Source: Sulfitobacter sp. S223
GTDB taxonomy: Bacteria > Pseudomonadota > Alphaproteobacteria > Rhodobacterales > Rhodobacteraceae
DNA: 64,000 bases
Assembly: GCF_025143825.1 (NCBI RefSeq)
Contig: NZ_CP083560.1
Location: forward strand, 620,001-684,000
Reading direction: 5' to 3'
Shown here: positions 17,694-26,852 of the stretch, one piece after another
Layout of the letters: each line of letters opens with the position of its first letter
Position numbering within the stretch: the stretch's first letter is position 1
Position numbers and translations under genes: made by a program
Notes under the pieces: generated by a model
Told to the model about the DNA's origin: nothing
Databases searched by the model: none
What the model saw: only the letters and a program-made list of their open reading frames with translations

Positions 17694-19058
17694 ATGGTAT
17701 CTGCCGTCGAGAATATGGCCGCCAATTCAAGCTGGTCCGCCTTTGGCAAGGCAACTGACCTGCGCCATCGCATCCTTTTCACGCTTGGTCTGTTGATCGT
17801 TTACCGCTTGGGAACATTTATTCCCGTGCCCGGTATCGACGGCGCCGCGCTACGCGAATTTATGGAGAGTGCAGGGCAGGGCATCGGCGGCATGGTTTCG
17901 ATGTTCACCGGTGGCGCGCTTGGTCGAATGGGCATTTTTGCCCTTGGTATCATGCCTTATATCTCGGCCTCGATCATTGTGCAGCTTCTGACGTCCATGG
18001 TGCCGTCGCTGGAGCAGCTGAAGAAAGAGGGTGAGCAAGGGCGAAAGAAGATCAACCAGTATACCCGTTGGGGAACCGTGGCCCTTGCTACTGTGCAATC
18101 TTACGGGCTGGCTGTCAGTCTTGAGGCCGGCGATATCGCCGCAGATCCGGGCATGTACTTCCGCATTGCTTGTATGATTACTTTGGTCGGCGGCACAATG
18201 TTCCTGATGTGGCTGGGTGAGCAGATCACGGCACGCGGTATCGGCAACGGTATCTCGCTTATCATTTTTGTTGGCATCATTGCCGAAGTGCCGGCTGCGA
18301 TCGCACAGTTCTTCGCCTCCGGCCGCTCTGGTGCAATCAGCCCTGCTGTTATCGTGGCAGTTCTGGTCATGGTGATCGTCACAATTATGTTTGTGGTCTT
18401 CATGGAGCGTGCTCTGCGCAAGATACACATTCAATATCCGCGCCGTCAGGTGGGGATGAAAGTCTATGATGGCGGTTCCAGCCACTTGCCGATCAAGGTG
18501 AACCCGGCAGGCGTTATTCCCGCTATCTTCGCAAGCTCCTTGCTGTTGCTGCCTGTGACCATCAGTACGTTCTCGGGCAATTCCACCAGCCCTGTCATGT
18601 CTTGGCTGTTGGCCAACTTTGGCCCCGGGCAACCGCTTTATCTGCTTTTCTTCATCGCGATGATCGTATTCTTTGCGTATTTCTATACGTTCAATGTGGC
18701 ATTCAAGCCTGACGATGTGGCCGAGAACCTGAAGAACCAGAATGGTTTTGTGCCCGGCATTCGTCCTGGCAAGCGGACCTCCGAATATCTGGAGTATGTG
18801 GTAAACCGCGTTCTCGTTCTTGGCGCGGCGTATCTGGCCGCAGTATGTATCCTGCCCGAAATTCTGCGCGGCCAGTTTGCGATCCCTTTCTATTTCGGCG
18901 GTACGTCGGTTTTGATTGTGGTCTCCGTCACCATGGATACTATCCAACAAGTACAAAGCCATCTTTTGGCGCATCAATATGAAGGTCTTCTTGAGAAGTC
19001 GCAATTGCGCGGAAAATCCGGAAAAGGCCGCAAGAAACGGAGCCCAGCACGCAAATGA
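17694..19058 (+). CDS. secY: Preprotein translocase subunit SecY
   Basis: Channel-forming subunit of the Sec translocon in the inner membrane. It has 454 residues with ten hydrophobic spans. Recognisable parts include the first-helix region [16 protein letters not shown], the plug-proximal [22 protein letters not shown] and the loop [22 protein letters not shown], read in pieces. The last 20 residues are strongly basic. Its stop overlaps adk by 4 bp, the usual alphaproteobacterial arrangement. Confidence 0.99.
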   Translation: MVSAVENMAANSSWSAFGKATDLRHRILFTLGLLIVYRLGTFIPVPGIDGAALREFMESAGQGIGGMVSMFTGGALGRMGIFALGIMPYISASIIVQLLTSMVPSLEQLKKEGEQGRKKINQYTRWGTVALATVQSYGLAVSLEAGDIAADPGMYFRIACMITLVGGTMFLMWLGEQITARGIGNGISLIIFVGIIAEVPAAIAQFFASGRSGAISPAVIVAVLVMVIVTIMFVVFMERALRKIHIQYPRRQVGMKVYDGGSSHLPIKVNPAGVIPAIFASSLLLLPVTISTFSGNSTSPVMSWLLANFGPGQPLYLLFFIAMIVFFAYFYTFNVAFKPDDVAENLKNQNGFVPGIRPGKRTSEYLEYVVNRVLVLGAAYLAAVCILPEILRGQFAIPFYFGGTSVLIVVSVTMDTIQQVQSHLLAHQYEGLLEKSQLRGKSGKGRKKRSPARK

Positions 19059-19702
19059 ATATTATACTTCTTGGACCCCCCGGTGCGGGCAAAGGCACTC
19101 AAGCACGGCATCTCGTTGAGACACGCGGGATGGTTCAGCTGAGCACGGGTGACATGCTGCGCGAAGCTAAAGACAGTGGGACCGAGATGGGCAATATTGT
19201 CGCTGATGTTATGGCACGCGGCGCATTGGTTACCGATGAAATCGTTATTGGCCTTATCCGTGAAAAGCTGGCCGATAAGACAGAGCATGGCGGTTTCATT
19301 TTCGACGGCTTCCCGCGGACGCTGCCTCAGGCGGATGCGTTGGGTGCTTTGATGGAAGCAGAGGGTCAGTCTCTTGATGCAGTCATCGAAATGCGTGTGG
19401 ATGACGAAGCCTTGGTTGACCGTATCACCGCGCGTTCCACATGTGGTTCATGTGGTGAGGTCTACAACGACAACACCAAGCCAATCCCCGCAGATGGAAA
19501 ATGTACATCCTGCGGCGGAACCGAATTCAAGCGTCGCGCGGATGACAACGAAGAAAGTCTTAAAAACCGCCTGATGGCTTACTACAAGCAGACCTCCCCG
19601 TTGATCGGCTATTACTATGCTAAGGGGATGCTGAGTTCTGTGAATGGTCTGGGCACCATGGAAGCTGTACAGGTCGACATCGCGGCAGTTCTTGACCGCT
19701 AA
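19055..19702 (+). CDS. adk: Adenylate kinase with zinc-type lid
   Basis: Converts ATP and AMP to two ADP in the cytoplasm. It has 215 residues with the P-loop GPPGAGKGT at residues 7-15 and the FDGFPRT motif. The lid contains CGSC and, about 18 residues later, CTSC, four cysteines that should bind zinc, so this is the long zinc-lid form. It overlaps secY by 4 bp and ends the fourth block, followed by a 386-bp gap. Confidence 0.98.
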   Translation: MNIILLGPPGAGKGTQARHLVETRGMVQLSTGDMLREAKDSGTEMGNIVADVMARGALVTDEIVIGLIREKLADKTEHGGFIFDGFPRTLPQADALGALMEAEGQSLDAVIEMRVDDEALVDRITARSTCGSCGEVYNDNTKPIPADGKCTSCGGTEFKRRADDNEESLKNRLMAYYKQTSPLIGYYYAKGMLSSVNGLGTMEAVQVDIAAVLDR

Positions 19703-19715
19703 CCAATAGGGAGGT

Positions 19716-19745
19716 GGCTGAGCGATCCTTTGTTAGCGCTCAGCC
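19716..19745 (+). terminator. Inverted repeat after adk, possible terminator
   Basis: Perfect 9-bp stem ggctgagcg / cgctcagcc with a 12-nt loop, 13 bp after the adk stop. No strong T run follows, so it may need Rho or act as an mRNA 3' end. Confidence 0.55.
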
Positions 19746-19904
19746 CATCATCCACTCTTCATTTATTGAGCGCGACCGGTCCCATATCGGGTTGCATCGG
19801 TCTATAGTTAACATAAAGACAGCGGATTGACGCTCGGACCAGTGTCAAAATTCCGCCTCGCTATCGCTCCGAGTTGGATTTCAACCTGAACGTCAGCGCA
19901 TGGG

Positions 19905-19933
19905 TTGACGCCCTAATGAAAAGCTCATAGTCA
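19905..19933 (+). promoter_or_regulatory. Candidate promoter of the rpsM-rplQ block
   Basis: TTGACG, 17-bp spacer, TAGTCA. Good -35, weak -10. About 155 bp before rpsM. Confidence 0.35.
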
Positions 19934-20004
19934 GCGACATCTCGATAGAGAATCAAACTGTGAATATGGTCGCTCCATTTTTACAAGATCACCTGATCAG
20001 CTGT

Positions 20005-20031
20005 AGCCCGGTGGCCTAATCGCCTCGGGCT
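20005..20031 (+). promoter_or_regulatory. Leader hairpin upstream of rpsM
   Basis: Stem agcccg / cgggct extended by ggc / gcc across a small internal loop, in the putative rpsM leader. In E. coli, S4 regulates the alpha operon through a leader structure. Whether this is an equivalent is not known. Confidence 0.4.
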
Positions 20032-20088
20032 TGTGTTGTGAAAAAAGGGTCTGGCATAACGGACCCGCAACGAAAAGGAATTGCACAC

Positions 20089-20457
20089 GTGGCACGTATT
20101 GCCGGCGTAAACATCCCGACTGCAAAGCGGGTTCCAATCGCCCTCACATATATCACTGGTATCGGTAACTCTTCTGCTGAAGCTATCTGCGAAGCAGTAG
20201 GCATCGACATGACGCGTCGCGTCAACGAGCTGTCCGACACCGAAGTTCTGAAAATCCGCGAGCACATCGACGAAAACTATACCGTCGAAGGTGACCTGCG
20301 CCGTGACACACAGATGAACATCAAACGTTTGATGGATCTGGGTTGCTACCGTGGTCTGCGCCACCGCCGCAACCTGCCTGTTCGCGGTCAGCGGACACAC
20401 ACAAACGCTCGTACCCGCAAAGGCCCCGCGAAGGCCATTGCCGGCAAGAAGAAATAA
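20089..20457 (+). CDS. rpsM: 30S ribosomal protein S13 (GTG start)
   Basis: Head protein bridging to the large subunit. It has 122 residues. I place the start at GTG 20089 because S13 begins with (M)[13 protein letters not shown] and an AAAGGA site lies about 9 nt upstream. The longer frame to 20038 adds 17 unrelated residues. The helix-turn [15 protein letters not shown] and the basic C-terminus [19 protein letters not shown] are typical. Confidence 0.97.
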   Translation: MARIAGVNIPTAKRVPIALTYITGIGNSSAEAICEAVGIDMTRRVNELSDTEVLKIREHIDENYTVEGDLRRDTQMNIKRLMDLGCYRGLRHRRNLPVRGQRTHTNARTRKGPAKAIAGKKK

Positions 20458-20472
20458 GGGAGGGCTCAGATT

Positions 20473-20862
20473 ATGGCACGCGATGCAAAACGCACCAAAA
20501 AGAAGGTCTCCAAGAACATCGCCGCTGGTGTGGCGCATGTGAACTCTTCTTTCAACAACACAAAAATCCTCATCTCCGATGTTCAGGGCAACGCGATTGC
20601 ATGGTCATCGGCAGGCACAATGGGCTTCAAAGGGTCGCGTAAATCGACACCTTACGCTGCTCAGATGGCTGCAGAAGATGCGGGCAAGAAAGCACAAGAC
20701 CACGGCGTGAAAACGCTGGAAGTCGAAGTGCAGGGTCCAGGTTCGGGCCGCGAAAGCGCTCTGCGCGCACTTGCTGCTGCCGGTTTCAACATCACATCGA
20801 TCCGTGATGTTACGCCTATGGCGCACAACGGTTGCCGCCCACCAAAGCGCCGCCGCGTTTAA
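20473..20862 (+). CDS. rpsK: 30S ribosomal protein S11
   Basis: Platform protein close to the Shine-Dalgarno helix. It has 129 residues with [17 protein letters not shown] near the start and the end [26 protein letters not shown], read in pieces. It is 15 bp after rpsM. A terminator-like hairpin follows before rpoA. Confidence 0.99.
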   Translation: MARDAKRTKKKVSKNIAAGVAHVNSSFNNTKILISDVQGNAIAWSSAGTMGFKGSRKSTPYAAQMAAEDAGKKAQDHGVKTLEVEVQGPGSGRESALRALAAAGFNITSIRDVTPMAHNGCRPPKRRRV

Positions 20863-20881
20863 GCGATCATTATGCTACTCG

Positions 20882-20910
20882 GGGTTCGCGATTTTTCGCG
20901 GACCCTTTAC
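20882..20910 (+). terminator. Attenuator-like hairpin between rpsK and rpoA
   Basis: Ten-base-pair stem (gggttcgcga / tcgcggaccc, one G-U pair), TTTT loop, then TTTACGACTTT. The T run is short, so partial readthrough into rpoA is likely. Confidence 0.65.
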
Positions 20911-21005
20911 GACTTTCTACAGTGTGCTGAAGGCGCACGAGTTTTTGAAACCTCGGGAGTTTGCCCCGGTTGGACATACGGGTGCGAACAGGAATGGAGG
21001 GACAT

Positions 21006-22022
21006 ATGATCCACAAGAATTGGGCTGAATTGATCAAGCCAACACAGCTTGACGTAAAACCTGGTAACGATCCTGCACGTCAGGCAACTGTGATTGCCGA
21101 GCCGCTTGAGCGCGGCTTTGGTCTGACAATGGGCAACGCCCTGCGTCGCGTTCTGATGTCCTCGCTGCAAGGTGCCGCGATCACATCCGTTCAGATCGAC
21201 AACGTTCTGCACGAGTTTTCTTCTGTTGCCGGTGTGCGTGAAGACGTCACCGACATCATCCTGAACCTCAAAGGTGTTTCCATCCGCATGGAAGTCGAAG
21301 GGCCAAAGCGTCTGTCGATCTCCGCGAAAGGCCCCGGTGTTGTGACGGCTGGCGATATCAGCGAATCTGCTGGCATCGAAATCCTGAACCGCGACCATGT
21401 TATCTGCCACCTAGACGATGGTGCGGATATCTACATGGAGCTGATGGTCAACACTGGCAAAGGCTATGTCGCCGCAGACAAGAACAAGCCTGAAGATGCG
21501 CCTATCGGTCTGATCCCGATCGACGCGATCTACAGCCCTGTGAAAAAAGTCAGCTACGATGTTCAGCCTACCCGTGAAGGTCAGGTTCTGGATTATGACA
21601 AGCTGACAATGAAAGTCGAAACAGACGGCTCTCTGACGCCTGATGATGCTGTGGCGTTTGCTGCGCGTATTCTTCAGGATCAGCTGGGCATCTTCGTCAA
21701 CTTCGACGAGCCTGAATCAGCTTCGCGTCAGGACGACGACGATGGCCTCGAGTTCAACCCGCTTCTGCTGAAGAAAGTGGATGAGCTGGAACTGTCCGTA
21801 CGTTCCGCCAACTGCCTGAAGAACGACAATATCGTTTATATTGGCGATCTGATCCAGAAAACCGAAGCAGAAATGCTGCGCACACCGAACTTCGGCCGCA
21901 AATCCTTGAACGAGATCAAGGAAGTGTTGTCAGGCATGGGTCTGCACCTTGGCATGGACGTTGAGGACTGGCCACCGGACAACATCGAAGATCTGGCCAA
22001 GAAGTTCGAAGACAACTTTTAA
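21006..22022 (+). CDS. rpoA: RNA polymerase alpha subunit
   Basis: Dimerising scaffold subunit of RNA polymerase with a C-terminal domain that contacts DNA and activators. It has 338 residues from [12 protein letters not shown], preceded by TGGAGGG. The N-terminal domain includes [18 protein letters not shown] and the C-terminal domain [15 protein letters not shown] with [12 protein letters not shown]. rpsD does not lie between rpsK and rpoA, unlike in E. coli but as usual in alphaproteobacteria. Confidence 0.99.
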   Translation: MIHKNWAELIKPTQLDVKPGNDPARQATVIAEPLERGFGLTMGNALRRVLMSSLQGAAITSVQIDNVLHEFSSVAGVREDVTDIILNLKGVSIRMEVEGPKRLSISAKGPGVVTAGDISESAGIEILNRDHVICHLDDGADIYMELMVNTGKGYVAADKNKPEDAPIGLIPIDAIYSPVKKVSYDVQPTREGQVLDYDKLTMKVETDGSLTPDDAVAFAARILQDQLGIFVNFDEPESASRQDDDDGLEFNPLLLKKVDELELSVRSANCLKNDNIVYIGDLIQKTEAEMLRTPNFGRKSLNEIKEVLSGMGLHLGMDVEDWPPDNIEDLAKKFEDNF

Positions 22023-22036
22023 GCCATTGAGAGAGG

Positions 22037-22060
22037 GGCGGGGCTTGATCCCCGCCTTTC
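22037..22060 (+). terminator. Terminator-like hairpin between rpoA and rplQ
   Basis: Seven-base-pair perfect GC stem ggcgggg / ccccgcc, loop cttgat, then TTTC. Only about 100 bp before rplQ, so it probably attenuates. Confidence 0.65.
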
Positions 22061-22160
22061 TACAGACTGGGTCACCTGACCCCAAGGAGAGTTGACGCTA
22101 CGCACGTCAGCCAGACAAAGCAAAACCGCCCGTAGAGGGCATATCTATTGGAGAACTAAA

Positions 22161-22577
22161 ATGCGTCACGCACGTGGATACCGTCGTCTTAACCGCACAC
22201 ATGAGCACCGTAAGGCGCTTTGGGCCAACATGGCCGGCTCACTGATCGAGCATGAGCAGATCAAGACAACCCTGCCAAAAGCAAAAGAACTGCGCCCAAT
22301 CATCGAGAAGATGATCACACTGGCGAAACGTGGCGATTTGCACGCCCGTCGTCAGGCGCGCGCACGTCTGAAAGAAGACCAGTACGTCACAAAATTGTTC
22401 GACATCCTCGGACCTCGCTACAAAGACCGCCAAGGTGGTTATGTGCGCGTGCTGAAAGCGGGCTTCCGCTATGGTGACATGGCGCCTATGGCGATCATCG
22501 AATTTGTGGACCGTGACCGCGACGCCAAAGGCGCCGCAGACAAGGCCCGCGTTGCAGCTGAAGAAGCCGCAGAATAA
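22161..22577 (+). CDS. rplQ: 50S ribosomal protein L17
   Basis: Exit-site region protein of 138 residues from [17 protein letters not shown], with TTGGAG before the ATG. An upstream extension of the frame to 22092 has no L17 features. [19 protein letters not shown] and [25 protein letters not shown] are conserved, read in pieces. It ends the ribosomal cluster. Confidence 0.99.
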   Translation: MRHARGYRRLNRTHEHRKALWANMAGSLIEHEQIKTTLPKAKELRPIIEKMITLAKRGDLHARRQARARLKEDQYVTKLFDILGPRYKDRQGGYVRVLKAGFRYGDMAPMAIIEFVDRDRDAKGAADKARVAAEEAAE

Positions 22578-22602
22578 GATTTCACCTCATGGTGAGACGA
22601 AG

Positions 22603-22631
22603 AGCCCTGCCATCTGGCGGGGCTTTTTTTG
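22603..22631 (+). terminator. Intrinsic terminator at the end of the ribosomal cluster
   Basis: Stem agccctgcc / ggcggggct (one G-U pair), 3-nt loop, then seven T. Confidence 0.9.
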
Positions 22632-22706
22632 TTTTGACGATATATTCTCGGTAAAGAGAAATGAGAGCAGTTGCATGATGGGCGGTGGCTGCGCATATCT
22701 TTGGGT

Positions 22707-24083
22707 ATGAAATACTTTGCCTTTATCCTTGCACTGCTCGGCGCGCCCTTAAGTGCGCAGCAGGTTCCGCAATCCGCTGCTGAAATGCAGCTTAGCTTTG
22801 TGCCAATCGTTCGAGAGGCCGCGCCAGCGGTTGTAAACATCTACGTCAAAGTCGTGCGTGAGGTGCAGCGCACGCCCCTACAGGCAGATCCGTTTTTCGG
22901 GCGCTTGTTCGGTGATCCTTTGACGGATCGAAAGCCACGGGTGCAGAATTCTCTTGGCTCAGGGGTCATCCTGTCAGCCGACGGCATTGTGGTCAGTAAC
23001 TATCATGTGGTCGGAATGGCCACGGATATCCGCGTTGTCCTCAATGACCGGCGCGAGTTCTCGGCGCAGGTGCTTCTTGGCGACGAGGAAAGTGATCTGG
23101 CTATCCTGAAGATCGATGCGCCAGAGCCCTTACCGTTTTTGCCCTTGCGCAGCAGCAATACTGTCGAAGTAGGGGAGCTAGCCCTTGCGATCGGAAACCC
23201 GTTTGGCGTGGGTCAGACGGTAAGTAGCGGTATTATCTCAGGGCTTGCGCGATCGGGGCGTTCTGGCGGTGGCGGGCGCGGGTATTTCATCCAGACAGAT
23301 GCGCCGATCAATCCTGGCAACTCTGGTGGAGCTTTGGTGGATGTTCAGGGCCATCTGATCGGCGTTAATACGTCGATCCTGACGCGGTCAGGTGGTTCGA
23401 ATGGAATAGGTTTTGCCATTCCGGCTGATTTGGTTGCGGCCTTTGTGGCGCAAGCAGAAGAGGGGCGGACCGAATTCGGGCGTCCTTGGGCCGGGATTAG
23501 CGGGCAGCCGTTGGATACGGACATGGCAGCAACGCTGGGATTTGATCGCTCTGGCGGCATTATCATTTCCGGCCTGCACCCCGCGAGCCCCTTTCAGGAA
23601 GCCGGTTTGCAGGTTGGTGACGTGATCCTTTCCGTCGGCGGACAACAGGTCAACACGCCGTCAGAGATGGTTTACCGGATGAGCGTCGCAGGATTGGATG
23701 CTCAGGCAGAAGTATTGTTCAGTCGGGAAGGCGTTGAAGAAAGCGTAAAGGTCGCTTTGATTGCGGCCCCGGAAGAACCGTCACGTGACGCGGTGACCTT
23801 GGCTGATGACAGTCCGTTTCCGGGTCTGACGCTGGTACGCATCAATCCTGCCGTTCTGTCCGAACTCAATCTGCCGTTGGAGGTTGAGGGCGTTGCAGTG
23901 ATTGATGCCGGCGTATTTGCATCGCGCGCGGGGCTGCGCAGCGGGGATGTGATTTTGGCCCTGAATGGCGTCGCGCTTTCACATCCTGATCAGGTGTCCG
24001 AAATGCTGTCACAGCGGGTGCGACAGGTCGAGATGATAGTCCAGCGCGGCGCGCAACGGATTACCATGCGGTTTAGGGGGTAG
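22707..24083 (+). CDS. Deg/HtrA-type periplasmic serine protease with two PDZ domains
   Basis: Envelope quality-control protease, 458 residues. The start at 22707 gives a signal peptide (MKYFAFILALLGAPLSAQQ, cleavage likely after SA). The trypsin-like domain carries His100 (SNYHVVG), Asp130 (EESDLAIL) and Ser206 (NPGNSGGAL). Two PDZ domains follow, near residues 270-360 (with GDVILSVGG) and 385-455 (with GDVILALNG). It opens a tight + strand cluster, 3 bp before rarA. A second Deg protease with one PDZ is at 55267-56337. Confidence 0.93.
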   Translation: MKYFAFILALLGAPLSAQQVPQSAAEMQLSFVPIVREAAPAVVNIYVKVVREVQRTPLQADPFFGRLFGDPLTDRKPRVQNSLGSGVILSADGIVVSNYHVVGMATDIRVVLNDRREFSAQVLLGDEESDLAILKIDAPEPLPFLPLRSSNTVEVGELALAIGNPFGVGQTVSSGIISGLARSGRSGGGGRGYFIQTDAPINPGNSGGALVDVQGHLIGVNTSILTRSGGSNGIGFAIPADLVAAFVAQAEEGRTEFGRPWAGISGQPLDTDMAATLGFDRSGGIIISGLHPASPFQEAGLQVGDVILSVGGQQVNTPSEMVYRMSVAGLDAQAEVLFSREGVEESVKVALIAAPEEPSRDAVTLADDSPFPGLTLVRINPAVLSELNLPLEVEGVAVIDAGVFASRAGLRSGDVILALNGVALSHPDQVSEMLSQRVRQVEMIVQRGAQRITMRFRG

Positions 24084-24086
24084 GGG

Positions 24087-25394
24087 ATGGCCGATTTATT
24101 TGGAAGTCCGGCCGCCGCCACTGAAAGCGGCCGCCGCCCGCTCGCTGACCGCTTGCGGCCCAAAACCTTGCGAGAAGTGATTGGCCAGTCTCAGGTGTTG
24201 GGACCGGATGCGCCATTGACTGCGATGCTGGAAGGCGGCGCCCTTAGTTCGTTAATATTCTGGGGGCCACCTGGGGTGGGTAAGACCACGATAGCGCGGT
24301 TGCTGGCGGATGAAACCGATCTGCACTTTGTACAGATCAGCGCGATCTTCAGCGGCGTGCCAGAACTGCGCCGCGTGTTTGATGCAGCTAAGATCAGGCG
24401 ACAGAACGGGCAGGGAACACTGCTTTTCGTTGATGAAATCCACCGCTTTAACAAAGCGCAGCAAGACGGGTTCTTGCCGCATATGGAGGACGGTACGATC
24501 CTTTTGGTGGGTGCGACTACGGAGAATCCAAGTTTTGAACTGAACCGTGCTGTCCTGAGTCGTGCTCAGGTCCTCGTACTGGAGCGACTCGGGCCGGATG
24601 ATCTGGAAAAGTTGGTGAAGCGGGCCGAGGAAGAACTGGACGCCAGCCTGCCGCTGGTCCCCGCCGCGCGGCAGGCGCTATTGGACATGGCTGACGGTGA
24701 CGGGCGTGCCCTTCTCAATTTGATAGAACAAATAGCAGCTTGGAAACTGGACGCGCCGCTGGACACCATCGCCTTGGGTAAGCGGCTAAGCAAGCGCGCA
24801 GCCCAATATGACAAAGGCGGGGATGAGCATTATAACCTCATTTCTGCGCTGCATAAGTCAGTGCGTGGCAGCGATCCTGATGCGGCGATCTATTGGTTCG
24901 CGCGGATGCTGGAGGGGGGCGAAGACCCCCGCTATCTTGCACGTCGGATCGTGCGGATGGCAGTAGAGGATATCGGGCTGGCCGATCCCCAAGCGCAGGC
25001 GGTTTGCTTGCAATGTTGGGACACATACGAACGGCTTGGTTCTCCCGAGGGGGAACTGGCATTGTCTCAGGCGGTCATCTATCTTGCCCTCGCGCCGAAA
25101 AGCAACGCGAACTATGTCGCCTACAAGGGCGCGCGCCGAGCGGCCAAGGCTACGGGATCGGCTCCGCCGCCCAAACACATTCTCAATGCGCCGACAGGCA
25201 TGATGAAAGATCAGGGATACGGTGCGGGATACGCCTATGACCATGATGCCGAAGACGGGTTCTCGGGACAGAACTATTTCCCAGACGGGATGGAGCGTCC
25301 GGCGCTATATCAGCCGGTCGAGCGCGGGTTTGAACGGGATCTGAAGAAGCGGTTGGAGTATTTCTCAAAACTGAGAACGCAGCGAGAGAGTTGA
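24087..25394 (+). CDS. rarA: Replication-associated recombination protein A (RarA/MgsA)
   Basis: Clamp-loader-like AAA+ ATPase that acts at stalled replication forks. It has 435 residues. Walker A GPPGVGKT is at residues 60-67 and Walker B TLLFVDEIH near 111-119; sensor 1 (GATTENPSFELN) and the DP-rich C-terminal tetramerisation part are present. It starts 3 bp after the Deg protease, a pairing that suggests co-transcription but not a shared pathway. Confidence 0.96.
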   Translation: MADLFGSPAAATESGRRPLADRLRPKTLREVIGQSQVLGPDAPLTAMLEGGALSSLIFWGPPGVGKTTIARLLADETDLHFVQISAIFSGVPELRRVFDAAKIRRQNGQGTLLFVDEIHRFNKAQQDGFLPHMEDGTILLVGATTENPSFELNRAVLSRAQVLVLERLGPDDLEKLVKRAEEELDASLPLVPAARQALLDMADGDGRALLNLIEQIAAWKLDAPLDTIALGKRLSKRAAQYDKGGDEHYNLISALHKSVRGSDPDAAIYWFARMLEGGEDPRYLARRIVRMAVEDIGLADPQAQAVCLQCWDTYERLGSPEGELALSQAVIYLALAPKSNANYVAYKGARRAAKATGSAPPPKHILNAPTGMMKDQGYGAGYAYDHDAEDGFSGQNYFPDGMERPALYQPVERGFERDLKKRLEYFSKLRTQRES

Positions 25395-25425
25395 CTCTGG
25401 CCAGCGCGCGCGCGATTGGGTCTGC

Positions 25426-25806
25426 ATGATTTCAACTATGTCCCTTGTTGCTTTGGGCGGTGCTATTGGTGCTGCATGTCGCTACCTTGTCGGGGTTGGC
25501 ATGATGCGTCTCATGGGGCCTGCGGATTTTCCGTTGGCGATCCTTACCGTGAACATCATCGGCTCGTTCCTGATGGGCGTGTTTGTGGTTGCCGCAGCCC
25601 AAAAGGGGCTGACGCATATGAGCCCGTTTGTCATGACAGGTGTCCTTGGCGGCTTTACCACTTTCTCGGCGTTCTCGCTTGAAGCGATTACGCTGATGGA
25701 GCGTGGGCAGATCGCTGCGGCGGGGGCCTATGTGGCGCTTTCTGTCGGGCTGAGTCTGGGTGGATTGATGTTGGGACTTTGGATTGCCAGAGGGGTATTC
25801 GCATGA
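25426..25806 (+). CDS. crcB: Fluoride ion channel CrcB/Fluc
   Basis: Dual-topology dimeric channel that expels fluoride. It has 126 residues and four hydrophobic helices. The motifs GGAIGAACRYLVG, LTVNIIGSFLMG (pore Asn) and GGFTTFSAFSLE (phenylalanine box and Na+ site region) are intact. I did not see a fluoride riboswitch in the 31 bp upstream. Its stop overlaps the next start (ATGA). Confidence 0.96.
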   Translation: MISTMSLVALGGAIGAACRYLVGVGMMRLMGPADFPLAILTVNIIGSFLMGVFVVAAAQKGLTHMSPFVMTGVLGGFTTFSAFSLEAITLMERGQIAAAGAYVALSVGLSLGGLMLGLWIARGVFA

Positions 25807-26852
25807 GCCGTGTCCAGACTATTACCGTAGCAGAAGGTGACGGGGATCAGCGTTTGGATCGCTGGTTCAAGAGCATTTTCCCGCATGTGCCGCAGGGCCG
25901 CATCGAAAAGATGTGCCGCAAGGGTGAAATTCGCGTTGATGGAGGCCGTGTAAAGGGCGCCACCCGTGTCGAAGTCGGCCAGCAAGTGCGTATTCCGCCA
26001 CTCCCCACGGGTGAGGCTCCACCGCCGCCCAAGCGCACGACAGTCACAGATGCCGAAGCCAAGATGATCCGCGCGTGCGTGATTTATCGCGATGACCATG
26101 TAATCGCGCTGAACAAGCCACCGGGCCTACCCGTGCAAGGTGGCTCGGGGCAGGGGGAGCGGCATGTTGATGCGCTTTCAGAAGCGCTGATGTTTGACTT
26201 GGATGAAAAACCGCGCCTTGTGCACCGGTTGGATAAAGATACGTCCGGTGTGCTGCTGCTGGCGCGGACGCGTGAAGCGGCCAAAGCGCTGACTGCCAAT
26301 TTCCGGCACCGGGAGACGCGCAAGATTTACTGGGCGGCTGTCGCGGGTGCGCCGCATCCGCGTAACGGTACAATCAAGTTCGGCTTGGTCAAAGCTGGCG
26401 GCCATGGCCCGCGGGGCGAAGGCGAAAAGATGCATGCTGTCCACCCCCGCGATGTGGACAGCACCGAAGGGGCCAAGCGCGCCACAACGGATTATTCCGT
26501 GTTGGAGCAGGCTGGCACCCGCACGTCTTGGGTGGCACTTAGTCCGGTTACAGGCCGTACGCACCAGTTGCGTGTGCATATGGCAGAGATCGGTCATCCG
26601 ATCATTGGTGACGGGAAATATGGTGGCTCTGGACAGGAAAACATGGGTGACGGTTGGGGGGCTCAGCTGGGCGGAGATATCTCCAAAAAGCTGCACCTGC
26701 ACGCGCGCAGCCTGACGATCCAGCATCCTGCTACAAAAGCGGTGCTGAATATCGTGGCGCCTCTTCCGGATCATATGCAGCGCACATGGGACACCTTCGC
26801 GTGGCATACGAAATTTGCACCTGACAACCCGTTCGGAGATGACTGGGGATGA
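25803..26852 (+). CDS. RluA-family pseudouridine synthase (RluC-like) with S4 domain
   Basis: Converts uridine to pseudouridine in rRNA. It has 349 residues. An N-terminal S4 RNA-binding domain (DQRLDRWFKSIFPHVPQGRIEKMCRKGEIRVDGG region, about residues 12-60) precedes the catalytic domain, in which HRLDKDTSGVLLLAR carries the catalytic Asp and GRTHQLRVHMAEIGHPIIGD is the late motif. The start at 25803 overlaps the crcB stop. The layout is closest to RluC; exact target sites are inferred only. Confidence 0.94.
   Translation: MSRVQTITVAEGDGDQRLDRWFKSIFPHVPQGRIEKMCRKGEIRVDGGRVKGATRVEVGQQVRIPPLPTGEAPPPPKRTTVTDAEAKMIRACVIYRDDHVIALNKPPGLPVQGGSGQGERHVDALSEALMFDLDEKPRLVHRLDKDTSGVLLLARTREAAKALTANFRHRETRKIYWAAVAGAPHPRNGTIKFGLVKAGGHGPRGEGEKMHAVHPRDVDSTEGAKRATTDYSVLEQAGTRTSWVALSPVTGRTHQLRVHMAEIGHPIIGDGKYGGSGQENMGDGWGAQLGGDISKKLHLHARSLTIQHPATKAVLNIVAPLPDHMQRTWDTFAWHTKFAPDNPFGDDWG

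Larger units (their letters stand above)
19746..20088. other. Structured non-coding gap between adk and rpsM
   Basis: No gene seen. It holds a repeat ttgac ... gtcaa (about 19833-19855), a promoter candidate at 19905, and two hairpins before rpsM: agcccg ... cgggct (20005-20031) and gggtc ... gaccc (about 20047-20065). The length and structure suggest a separately regulated leader for the alpha-operon genes. Confidence 0.5.

Noticed and set aside
17850-19004. 384-codon minus-strand frame opposite secY
   Set aside because: Full of His, Asp and Gln as expected from the antisense of a membrane protein gene; no ribosome site.
25395-25425. Fluoride riboswitch before crcB
   Set aside because: Only 31 bp separate it from rarA, too short for the riboswitch, and no matching sequence was seen.
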